This document shows positions 62,201 through 64,000 of a DNA stretch of 64,000 bases, one piece after another. The stretch covers positions 102,679,229 to 102,743,228 of the forward strand of contig OZ020267.1 of NCBI GenBank assembly GCA_963971225.1, written 5' to 3'. A program made the position numbers and the translations under genes. The notes under the pieces were generated by a model. That model was given only the letters and a program-made list of their open reading frames with translations. It was not told where the DNA came from and did not search any database. Every line of letters begins with the position of its first letter. Within the stretch, counting starts at the first letter, position 1. The stretch is from Melieria omissa (lineage: Eukaryota > Arthropoda > Insecta > Diptera > Ulidiidae).

Positions 62201-63347
62201 CCCAGTTCACCAGCCGATTCTTCATTACATTAAAAACTCCATACTAAAGTGAATTTAACAAAGTCATCGCATATTTATTTTGGTTCTATTCTTGAAATTT
62301 TTCAATCGTTTCGCTTTTACTTCAAGTTGGGTTTTCAAGTAACTTCATATACAATCAACCTCCCCCTCGTCACTCCAAATCATTATATAAGCAACACACA
62401 CGCCAGTCAAACTCAACGCATTGTATAAACACAAACTAAACACTTGAAAACTTGTATCCTTGGTCTGTTTCAATCTTTCGTCTTGACTGCAACAATTGCC
62501 ACACAATTTTAGCCAAAATTACTTTAGCTAAATTTAATTAAAAACTAATAGCAAAGACCACTTGCAAGTTACAATCCAAGTATGGCCGGCAACAGACTCG
62601 CACGCCAAATAACGGTCACTTCATCTACAACTTCAACTTCAAGTGTGGCACATTGACAACTTGCTGCCATGTTGCCAACCCACACAGACCAGGCAACACT
62701 TTCTGGTTTCGGTGCGAGCTGCCAACGGCTGAGGAACACAGGTGTATATGCCTTGCTATGTTAACTAAAACAACAAAAACAATAACAGTAACAGTAATAC
62801 AATATTAACAACTACAATGCGTTCAACAACAATAGCAACAACAATGGCTGGAAGGCTAATAAAATTGCACAGCAACTATCCTTTCACTCTGTCTCTCTCT
62901 TTCTCTTCAACAACTCAACGCGCATGTGTGTGTACATTTTCACTATAAATTATTATCTTCTTTTGCAATTTCGCCACAGTTGGCGAGTTGGAAGGCGAAG
63001 CACTGGAGCTGGAACGCATCTCACGTTTACATATGGGCGCCTATCTGTGCATTGCGACGAACGGTGTGCCGCCCAGCGTTTCGAAACGCATTAAAGTCAG
63101 CGTTGACTGTAAGTATCTGTGCAGCTGGGATCGGCGTTAACTTTTGCTTCGCTGAAATGTGTAACTGCAATTGTTGCTCTGTGCTTTTGCTTGCAGTTTC
63201 GCCAATGGTGTGGATACCACATCAGCTCGTCGGCATTCCCATGTACTTCAATGTGACGCTGGAGTGTTTCATCGAGGCAAATCCCACTTCGCTCAATTAC
63301 TGGACACGTGAGAATGAGCAGATGATTACTGAGTCCTCAAAATACAA
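19444..63347 (+). CDS. DIP/lachesin-type immunoglobulin cell-surface protein, five internal exons, 5' and 3' incomplete
   Basis: Exons are 19444-19550, 37746-37962, 60849-61007, 62980-63108 and 63197-63347, about 254 codons in all. All acceptors are AG after a pyrimidine tract, all donors are GTAAG/GTGAG-type, and codon phase is kept at every junction. The product contains Ig1 (cysteines in LACSV and YMCQIN, tryptophan in VAWM), Ig2 (LRCKAKG to AYLCIATNGVPPSVSKR) and the start of Ig3 (LECFIEANP, YWTREN). These phrases are characteristic of Dpr-interacting proteins, three-Ig neuronal surface proteins that bind Dpr proteins on partner cells to specify synapses and cell survival. It most reminds me of the DIP-eta/theta group, but I cannot fix the paralogue without a search, so no symbol is given. 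Potential N-glycosylation sites include NIT, NVT, NKT and NVT. The signal-peptide exon and the C-terminal exons (rest of Ig3, stalk, likely GPI signal) are not seen. Confidence 0.92.
19551..21615. other. Intron 1, first part; no element recognised until a CT-rich stretch
   Basis: This holds CATA/ACATAC microsatellite runs near 19970-19985, an A/CAA-rich stretch at 20870-20960 and a GC-richer segment at 20160-20330. The + strand becomes pyrimidine-rich from about 21500 onward, which is the beginning of the polypyrimidine array continued at 22014. Confidence 0.5.
21616..22013 (+). mobile_element. tRNA-derived SINE, family 1, copy 2
   Basis: This is a full-length 398-bp relative of the SINE at 10781, with the same head (CGGCCTCGATAG, GGGTAGCGCGCTGG, B box GGTGCGATTCC), the same body words (CTATCCACATGAAGGGAATG, GCTCTTGGCAGGCAATGGC) and an ACCTAACCTAACC tail. 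It has a perfect 13-bp target-site duplication, TTCCTTCTTACCC at 21602-21614 and 22014-22026. The duplicated target is part of the surrounding pyrimidine-rich array, so the array is older than the insertion. Confidence 0.93.
22014..22765. repeat. Polypyrimidine minisatellite (CCTAGTCTCCTTCTT-type)
   Basis: For about 750 bp the + strand is almost entirely C and T, built on diverged units of roughly 15-17 bp such as CCTAGTCTCCTTCTT and CCTAGTCTTCTTCTTCC. The serine/leucine/phenylalanine open frame across it (22393-22656) is a product of the repeat and not a gene. Long mirror-like polypurine/polypyrimidine tracts can adopt triplex structure; that is family knowledge, not shown here. Confidence 0.9.
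22779..23106 (+). mobile_element. tRNA-derived SINE, family 2
   Basis: This 328-bp element has a clear tRNA-like head with A box TGGCTCAGTTGG and B box GGTTCAATACT, different from family 1. It is flanked by a perfect 13-bp duplication, ATAGTTTTTCTTT at 22766-22778 and 23107-23119. Its central part (CTGCCGTTCGGA, CCGGC, TAAAACTGTAGATCCC at about 22974-23008) matches the corresponding part of family 1, so the two families share a core domain. The tail is CAATAATTATT rather than an ACC repeat. Confidence 0.92.
23120..23470 (-). other. Possible remnant of a TTAA element with a short minus-strand frame
   Basis: TTAACCCTTTCGCACC at 23174-23189 matches the left end of the CCCTTTCG MITE family, but no matching right end lies nearby. 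An 84-codon minus-strand frame (23174-23428) ends exactly at this TTAA and has non-repetitive composition. I could not match it to transposase motifs. It may be a truncated element or coincidence. Confidence 0.35.
23471..27228. other. Intron 1, central part; unique DNA with microsatellites
   Basis: The stretch 24000-24640 is GC-richer and unique-looking, a candidate regulatory block. 25060-25340 is A/CAA-rich. Microsatellites include CAA/AAC runs at 25530-25560 and 26080-26140, ACAC at 25375-25390 and a TG run at 25722-25745. Many open frames on both strands are repeat-driven. An AT-rich ATT/TTA block lies at 27005-27115. No exon or mobile element recognised. Confidence 0.5.
27233..27769. mobile_element. 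piggyBac-like MITE (CCCTTTCG family), copy 2
   Basis: This 537-bp element is flanked by TTAA (27229-27232 and 27770-27773), starts CCCTTTCGATCCCCAAAG and ends TTGGGGGGCGAAAGGG, giving a terminal inverted repeat of about 16 bp. The interior aligns with the copy at 12156-12669, with scattered substitutions and small indels. There is no coding frame. Confidence 0.88.
27774..28699. other. Unassigned intron DNA
   Basis: A 119-codon + frame at 27790-28149 has mixed composition but no motif I recognise, no flanking splice sites in a consistent phase with the DIP gene, and no codon bias. It could be a decayed mobile-element fragment. The rest is AT-rich. Confidence 0.4.
28700..28870 (-). mobile_element. 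Minus-strand retroposon tail related to SINE family 1
   Basis: TAGGTAGGTAGGTGTGGCTG...GCACACTTATGCC...GGCCCATTGTGATACCA is the reverse complement of the last roughly 75 bp of SINE family 1. Beyond 28773 it no longer matches the SINE body. The unmatched side (28774-28870) may be the 3' end of the LINE whose tail the SINE borrowed. That is inference from the shared tail only. Confidence 0.55.
28871..29799. other. Unassigned intron DNA
   Basis: Nothing recognised. 29330-29720 is GC-richer and unique-looking. Short open frames have no support. Confidence 0.45.
29815..31060. repeat. 123-bp tandem repeat with alternating (246-bp) higher order
   Basis: The word ACCGATTAC/ACCGAATAC ends at 30000, 30123, 30246, 30370, 30493, 30625, 30748, 30910 and 31033, mostly 123-124 bp apart. 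One interval (30748-30910) carries an insertion near 30768-30800. Alternate units are more alike (for example AACTACCAAATATTG in one, AGTAAACCAGTTA in the other), so the real period is a 246-bp dimer. Earlier, less regular copies lie at about 29830-29860. It is non-coding. Confidence 0.85.
31061..33499. other. Intron 1 DNA with a GC-richer unique block and CA microsatellites
   Basis: 31500-32560 is clearly GC-richer than its surroundings and mostly unique, with CA runs at 31570-31592 and 31720-31740. A second GT-rich stretch lies at 32700-32850 and GCT runs at about 32870-32890. I see no exon, and the block is a candidate regulatory region. 33060-33480 is AT-rich without features. Confidence 0.45.
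33530..34200 (-). pseudogene. Decayed mariner/Tc1-superfamily transposase
   Basis: Reading the minus strand from about 34195 downward, the frame first gives a region like the linker of mariner-type transposases (SIRRxxxxL..., then LDLHP). A KVIISDEAPFRLSG block at about 33960-34000 matches the first catalytic aspartate motif (usually SDEAHF.L.G). Further on, WFQQDNVTCH near 33712-33741 is the second aspartate motif, and VNWPKRS with LLDYF near 33590-33625 corresponds to the usual VNWPPRS and LDYFLWG. These pieces are in different frames with several stops, so the copy is long dead. I found no terminal inverted repeats. It is a different lineage from the D34D element at 4401. Confidence 0.78.
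34201..35470. other. Unassigned intron DNA
   Basis: AT-rich sequence. The part next to 34200 could hold more of the decayed transposase, but no motif is readable. No other feature supported. Confidence 0.4.
35471..36450. repeat. Probable relic of an interspersed repeat with GGGCGTG words
   Basis: Words such as AAATGGGCGTGTTAC (35583), AATGGGCGTGGCAC (36198) and GAGTGGGCGTGTCC (36300), together with GCCAAATTTCATTAACC (36373), resemble the style of the element at 14641-15682 (GGGCGGTGCCACGCCC, AAATTTCATAAAAATCGG). I see no clear boundaries or coding capacity. Classification is uncertain. Confidence 0.4.
36451..37745. other. End of intron 1
   Basis: 36600-36830 is strongly AT-rich, with imperfect ATTTAAATATT repeats. 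37040-37700 is less AT-rich, with GTT and CACA runs, and leads into the pyrimidine-rich acceptor of the next exon (CTTTGGGCTCTCTGCAG). No other feature seen. Confidence 0.5.
37746..37962 (+). CDS. DIP gene exon encoding the C-terminal half of Ig1
   Basis: 217 bp, beginning VAWMHFEQ in phase 0 after SYK and ending with one base of a split valine codon before GTAAGT. It contains the invariant Ig tryptophan (VAWM), the HVITRNPRISV segment, and the signature RGRYMCQIN-type motif (here KGRYMCQINT) with the second Ig1 cysteine. In known DIP-Dpr structures the CC'C'' face of this domain forms the contact with Dpr, so this exon largely sets partner specificity; that is family knowledge. GC3 is high and similar to the other exons. 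Confidence 0.95.
37963..38387. other. Start of intron 2
   Basis: GC-richer unique DNA directly after the exon, no gene. It might carry intronic regulatory sequence, but nothing specific is visible. Confidence 0.45.
38388..39550. repeat. Diverged repeat block (AGAAGCTAATAGAAGACAG / AAATGACTTGCGAACTAAG)
   Basis: Blocks recur in order. CAAAACAATACA...TTAGTGGTG...ATGAGAAGCTA occurs at about 38393 and 39216. TTCTTATAGGAAGATAGG plus AAATGACTT...GAACTAAGATAGATGACGA occurs at about 38733 and 39000, with a third, partial copy at 39340. TTCGGTTAGGTTAG occurs at 38870 and 39261. The copies are clearly diverged. A small TTAA MITE (38480-38715) has inserted within it. The 81-codon + frame at 39302-39547 lies here and is unconvincing, though it may be the upstream part of the LINE relic that follows. 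Confidence 0.65.
38480..38715. mobile_element. TTAA-flanked MITE (CACTAGAAAG ends)
   Basis: This 236-bp element has termini CACTAGAAAGA...TCTTTCTAGTG-like (10-11 bp perfect inverted repeat) and TTAA on both sides (38476-38479 and 38716-38719). It is non-coding and AT-rich. The start CACTAGA is shared with the element at 61572-61802, and the following ACCATTG...GGTATTTTT resembles ACTACATTGGGGTCTTTT there. A piggyBac-type origin is inferred from the TTAA. Confidence 0.8.
39580..39745 (+). pseudogene. LINE ORF2 C-terminal zinc-knuckle relic
   Basis: In one + frame the sequence reads RHAEKPYLPHNDY, stop, SVCRQKEEEETVLHLI, stop, QSVAQ. This is the C-terminal cysteine-histidine motif of Jockey/CR1-like non-LTR retrotransposon ORF2 (usually ...NDxCRxC..EEEET..HLLC.C..L), with two of its cysteines lost to stops. 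Nothing further upstream is clearly alignable by eye. It is dead. Confidence 0.7.
39746..41696. other. Intron 2 DNA, unique with a GT-rich microsatellite
   Basis: 40380-40700 and 40860-40980 are GC-richer. A run of GTGTGTGGG-type repeats occupies 41100-41150. A-rich sequence (40740-40890) produces lysine-rich frames that are artefacts. No exon or mobile element recognised. Confidence 0.45.
41697..42268. mobile_element. Non-autonomous DNA transposon with long imperfect terminal inverted repeats
   Basis: The left end ACCGTGCGACAGTATTTTT, then CACACCGGAAGAAATCCATA, TGGGTGTGAA, is mirrored at the right end by the complement of ACCGTACGAC, ...CACACCAGAAAAAAATTCATA, TCGGTGTAAA. The inverted repeats are therefore about 50-60 bp with an A-rich insertion in the right copy. 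Each arm itself contains a small CACACC...GGTGTG palindrome. The interior (about 450 bp) is AT-rich and non-coding. No convincing target duplication is visible, so the superfamily is unassigned. Confidence 0.7.
42269..44100. other. Unassigned intron DNA
   Basis: No gene or repeat family recognised. Unique-looking patches lie at 43640-43800 and 43880-44060, with a GT run at 43864-43882. 42300-43250 has balanced composition but no readable motif in any frame. Confidence 0.45.
44101..44760. repeat. AT-rich block with a 121-bp tandem duplication
   Basis: TGTTAATAACTTACAATTTT at 44221 recurs as TGTTAATAACTAACAATTTT at 44342, and the following roughly 100 bp (TATAATATTTTTCAACATTA onward) is nearly identical, giving two units of 121 bp. 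The rest is low-complexity A/T. Confidence 0.8.
44761..45345. other. Unassigned intron DNA
   Basis: No feature recognised; moderately AT-rich unique sequence ahead of a LINE relic. Confidence 0.4.
45346..45765 (+). pseudogene. LINE ORF2 C-terminus relic with a triplicated end motif
   Basis: In the + strand, LLSNDFFQSCMDDEDQENAF then HLM reads as a degenerate form of the C-terminal zinc knuckle of Jockey/CR1-like LINEs. Downstream, the terminal LGSxFFDxLxDL-type motif appears three times in slightly different versions: FFLGNLSDGT near 45509-45540, LGSFFFDILGDLADK near 45578-45622, and GNFFFDNIETI...VRSSNCF near 45680-45750. The repeated nucleotide words include ACAGTCTGCACTT. Frames are broken throughout. 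This suggests tandem duplication of the 3' end before or after insertion. Confidence 0.65.
45766..46280. other. Unassigned intron DNA
   Basis: The first 90 bp may be the 3' UTR of the LINE relic (compare 63747-63840). The remainder shows no feature. Confidence 0.4.
46281..47195. other. Strongly A-rich strand-asymmetric block
   Basis: From 46281 to about 46900 the + strand is dominated by A with scattered C (AAAACAAACAAAAAAC-type), with long A runs and very little T. The lysine/asparagine/threonine-rich frames are artefacts. Such composition is common in fly 5' UTRs, so an unrecognised alternative first exon is conceivable, but I see no supported start or splice site. Confidence 0.5.
47210..49813. 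repeat. ATTCAGC-rich degenerate tandem array (period ~144 bp)
   Basis: By eye the + strand carries about 29 copies of ATTCAGC here, often as ATTCAGCGCAATATTTT, and almost none of the complement. In the best-preserved part a second landmark, CACTCTACACAACAAG-like, starts at 47689, 47832, 47964, 48107, 48251 and 48395, mostly 143-144 bp apart. After about 48600 the units are more diverged. It is non-coding. The partner array at 51044-54301 has the same motif in the opposite orientation. Confidence 0.82.
49814..51043. other. Unique DNA between two oppositely oriented arrays
   Basis: 49930-50940 is GC-richer, mostly unique, and has no coding sequence I can support (short frames on both strands only). 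It contains GTT runs near 50490-50510. Its position as the spacer of a very large inverted structure, and its composition, make it a candidate regulatory block. Confidence 0.5.
51857..52835 (+). mobile_element. piggyBac-like element with asymmetric sub-terminal repeats
   Basis: This 979-bp element is flanked by TTAA (51853-51856 and 52836-52839) and has a perfect 9-bp inverted terminus, CACTCCGAT. The inner repeat GCCCAACAAGGTCC follows the left terminus directly, but at the right end is separated from it by 26 bp. This unequal spacing is the layout known for piggyBac (3 versus 31 bp). Three near-perfect palindromes of the form CAAGGTCC-N4-GGACCTTG lie at about 51872, 52061 and 52776. A single short acidic frame is present. 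The element is non-autonomous and inserted into the 165-bp array. Confidence 0.87.
52244..52444 (+). CDS. Short acidic open frame inside the piggyBac-like element
   Basis: The 66-codon frame starts MSEQQAVMQTLV and is rich in glutamate and aspartate, ending near DSDDDDQTPLLI. Autonomous piggyBac-type transposases commonly start with an acidic N-terminal region, so this may be a leftover 5' end of a transposase whose catalytic part was deleted. No catalytic motif is present. It may not be expressed. Confidence 0.4.
   Translation: MSEQQAVMQTLVRYLENNEEPYSFTEETNYKDFLPYNEIYDTDVELNVTLAVEADSDDDDQTPLLI
54302..54669. other. Short unique stretch between array and transposon
   Basis: AT-rich with GGCAGGCAGGCAGGCAG at 54551-54567 and a TATGTATGTGTG stretch near 54636-54660. 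No gene. Confidence 0.45.
54672..55568. mobile_element. TA-flanked DNA element rich in ACTAGTTG sub-terminal motifs
   Basis: The outer ends read TACCCTGTCGG (54670-54680) and CCCACAGGGTA (55560-55570), giving a short inverted repeat CCCTGT with TA on each side. Variants of AACTAGTTG and CAACTGGTT recur near both ends (54690-54755 and 55330-55400, 55524-55545), as seen in transposons with sub-terminal transposase-binding repeats. A spliceable-looking AATTGCAGGCGAAGTC near 55107-55122 may be a relic of a coding part. I cannot name the superfamily. Confidence 0.55.
55571..56735. other. GC-richer unique intron DNA
   Basis: 55570-55990 and 56200-56640 are GC-richer and unique, with GT runs at 56063-56107. 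The 226-codon minus-strand frame at 55537-56217 has CACA-driven and cysteine-rich segments, no domain, and crosses the edge of the neighbouring transposon, so I do not call it. Candidate regulatory DNA only. Confidence 0.45.
56736..57131. repeat. Small divergent pair of GCTGAAT / ATTCAGC clusters
   Basis: Four GCTGAAT words lie at 56736-56825 and three ATTCAGC words at 57093-57132. TTGTGCGCTGAATTGC (56792-56807) and GCAATTCAGCGCACAA (57111-57126) are exact reverse complements over 16 bp. The motif is the same as in the two large arrays, but here the GCTGAAT cluster comes first. Confidence 0.65.
57132..58790. other. Unassigned intron DNA; possible LINE relic at 58190-58520
   Basis: 57230-57340 has CAA runs, and 57403-57423 is a TG run. 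Around 58190-58520, GAGCAGATGAACCTATT occurs twice (58348 and 58456). One frame gives a weak GHGKLRCHL and DVETVAQVVL, faintly like a LINE C-terminal knuckle. This is too poor to call firmly. Confidence 0.4.
58791..60848. other. End of intron 2, with a (GAT)n microsatellite
   Basis: 59190-59249 is a GAT trinucleotide run of about 60 bp. 58800-59010 (CTGGGTTGGTACATCTGTC, GCGCCATCTATCGAGAG) has the style of a mariner 5' end but no coding part follows. 60120-60370 is A-rich. The end is a pyrimidine-rich acceptor, TCGCCAACTTACAG, for the next DIP exon. Confidence 0.45.
60849..61007 (+). CDS. DIP gene exon encoding the N-terminal half of Ig2
   Basis: 159 bp. The first two bases complete the valine codon split from the previous exon, giving VPPNIDDALTSSDV, the typical Ig1-Ig2 junction of DIPs (VPPNI or VPPDI). 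VREGDNVTLRCKAKGSPEP holds the first Ig2 cysteine and an N-glycosylation site. IKWKRDDG carries the core tryptophan. The exon ends NKTLE plus one base before GTAAGA. Confidence 0.95.
61008..61339. other. Start of intron 3
   Basis: GTT microsatellite at 61030-61085; otherwise plain intron sequence. Confidence 0.5.
61344..61567. mobile_element. Small TTAA-flanked element (CCCTTTT ends)
   Basis: This 224-bp AT-rich stretch starts CCCTTTTGTTATAG after TTAA (61340-61343) and ends CCCATAAAGGG before TTAA (61568-61571). The inverted terminus is only about 6 bp (CCCTTT), so the call is weaker than for the longer MITEs. The ends resemble the CCCTTTCG family. There is no coding sequence. Confidence 0.55.
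61572..61802. mobile_element. TTAA-flanked MITE (CACTAGA ends) sharing a TTAA with its neighbour
   Basis: The 231-bp element begins CACTAGATATTG and ends GGCACTCTAGTG, with TTAA at 61568-61571 and 61803-61806. Its first part resembles the element at 38480-38715, so they are probably one family. The left TTAA is also the right TTAA of the element at 61344-61567, indicating that one inserted into the target duplication of the other. Confidence 0.7.
61807..62979. other. Rest of intron 3, with a diverged local duplication
   Basis: ATGGCAACTCTGCT occurs at 61895 and 62162. GAT(C/T)CTTCATGACATT with the following ACTCCATACTTAAGTGAA...TCTTGAAATTTTT occurs at 62054 and 62215, about 161 bp apart. After 62320 the sequence is unique, ending in the acceptor TTTGCAATTTCGCCACAG. 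Confidence 0.55.
62980..63108 (+). CDS. DIP gene exon encoding the C-terminal half of Ig2
   Basis: 129 bp. After the split valine codon it reads GELEGEALELERISRLHMG, then AYLCIATNGVPPSVSKRIKV, containing the second Ig2 cysteine and the NGVPPSVSKR motif that is nearly invariant among DIPs. It ends SVD plus one base before GTAAGT. Confidence 0.96.
63197..63347 (+). CDS. DIP gene exon encoding the start of Ig3
   Basis: Separated from the previous exon by an 88-bp intron (acceptor TGCTTGCAG). It reads FSPMVWIPHQLVGIPMYFN, then VTLECFIEANPTSLNYW and TRENEQMITESSKY, with the first cysteine and the core tryptophan of Ig3 and an N-glycosylation site. It ends with two bases of a lysine codon before GTGAGT. 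The remaining Ig3 strands and the C-terminus must lie in later exons outside the window. Confidence 0.95.
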
Positions 63348-63555
63348 GTGAGTATGAATATGTATTTCCATATAGTTTTACGAAATAAATTGCCCAACTC
63401 ATCGGACTGAGTCACTAAAGCTGAGCTAAGGTACTCGCTAACCATTCATGTTTTAGAGGGGAACGCAACCCAAAAGCTTTTAGCTGATTATAAACAGATT
63501 TTTACAGGCCATACAAAATTTATTTATTTTTATTTGATACCATTGAGTCTAAATT
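63348..63555. other. Start of the intron after the last visible DIP exon
   Basis: AT-rich intron sequence, no feature. Confidence 0.5.
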
Positions 63556-63760
63556 TGAACGCACAAACGGCTTCTTTATGTTTTGTATGGACAAGAAAGA
63601 GGAGGGAAAATGCACTTCACCTTCTTTGTACTTGTTCTGAATTATAAAGAAAAAGATTGAACTACTTAGGGAACATCTTGGTCGACAGTCTACGCGATCT
63701 AAGCTCCAGTAGGCTTCGTGAGAAACTTAAACTTGTTCAATGAGTGAGAGAGCGAACTTT
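63556..63760 (+). pseudogene. LINE ORF2 C-terminal relic
   Basis: The + strand reads NGFFMFCMDKKEE, then after a frame change ENALHLLCTCSEL, stop, RKRLNYLGNILVDSLRDLSS, then RLREKLKLVQ and a stop at about 63740. This is the C-terminal zinc knuckle (C..C....H..C.C) and end of a Jockey/CR1-like ORF2, related to the relics at 39580 and 45346. It is decayed by at least one frameshift and one internal stop. Confidence 0.75.
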
Positions 63761-64000
63761 AGTTTGATTAATTCTGGGCCTTTAGGTCCTATAAAGGCTC
63801 TGCCTCTTTAACCCACTTACCTCAACCATAGATAACTCATCAAGTTGAGTTATCTTTTTCTGAACTATGACTTAAGTAAGCATACATTAGATCCAAAATG
63901 ACTTAAAATTTGCAACATTTTTGGAACTTTTGAATAAAAATCAAAAATTTTTATACACAAGTGCATCTCTTTACCACGCAACGGACAATGTTTTTTTTAT
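63761..64000. other. Probable LINE 3' UTR remnant and intron DNA
   Basis: TTTAGGTCCTATAAAGGC and the following CTACCTCAACC-like words are in the position of a LINE 3' UTR. The last 150 bp show nothing. Confidence 0.4.

Overview
This window reads as euchromatic DNA from a higher fly (Brachycera). A tephritid fruit fly or close relative is my best guess. The grounds are the overall AT-richness with CAA, CA and CATA microsatellites, GC-rich third codon positions in the genes, very long introns, and a dense load of small transposons and SINEs. The species assignment is inference.

Only two protein-coding genes can be supported, both on the + strand. The first (8756-10172) is a compact two-exon gene for a secreted, mostly helical 442-residue protein that I do not recognise. 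The second is a large cell-surface immunoglobulin-superfamily gene of the Dpr-interacting protein (DIP)/lachesin type. Five of its exons lie in the window (19444-19550, 37746-37962, 60849-61007, 62980-63108, 63197-63347), separated by introns of 18.2 kb, 22.9 kb, 2.0 kb and 88 bp. All phases match and all donors are good. Its signal-peptide exon was not found, and the 3' exons lie beyond the window. DIP proteins bind Dpr partners on other neurons and help choose synaptic partners.

Region by region: 1-8700 is AT-rich DNA with a degenerate repeat of about 70 bp, into which a short mariner element (4401-5115) has inserted, plus a long ATTTT microsatellite just upstream of the secreted-protein gene. 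10.2-19.4 kb holds a tRNA-derived SINE, a TTAA-flanked piggyBac-like MITE and a 270-bp tandem-repeat element nested in another repeat. Intron 1 of the DIP gene (19.6-37.7 kb) carries two more SINEs in a polypyrimidine array, a second copy of the MITE, a 123-bp-period satellite and a dead mariner-type transposase on the minus strand. Intron 2 (38.0-60.8 kb) is the most structured part. It has another TTAA MITE, decayed LINE 3' ends, a long-TIR element, and two tandem arrays dense in the motif ATTCAGC, one in each orientation (47.2-49.8 and 51.0-54.3 kb), flanking about 1.2 kb of unique DNA. The second array is interrupted by a piggyBac-like element with asymmetric ends. Intron 3 has two small TTAA elements that share one TTAA.

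The two genes have no evident functional link beyond adjacency. The secreted-protein gene is either upstream of the DIP gene or nested in one of its 5' introns. I see no CRISPR array, operon, rRNA or intact tRNA gene, and no sign of a wholly new biological system. The most unusual structure is the inverted pair of ATTCAGC arrays.
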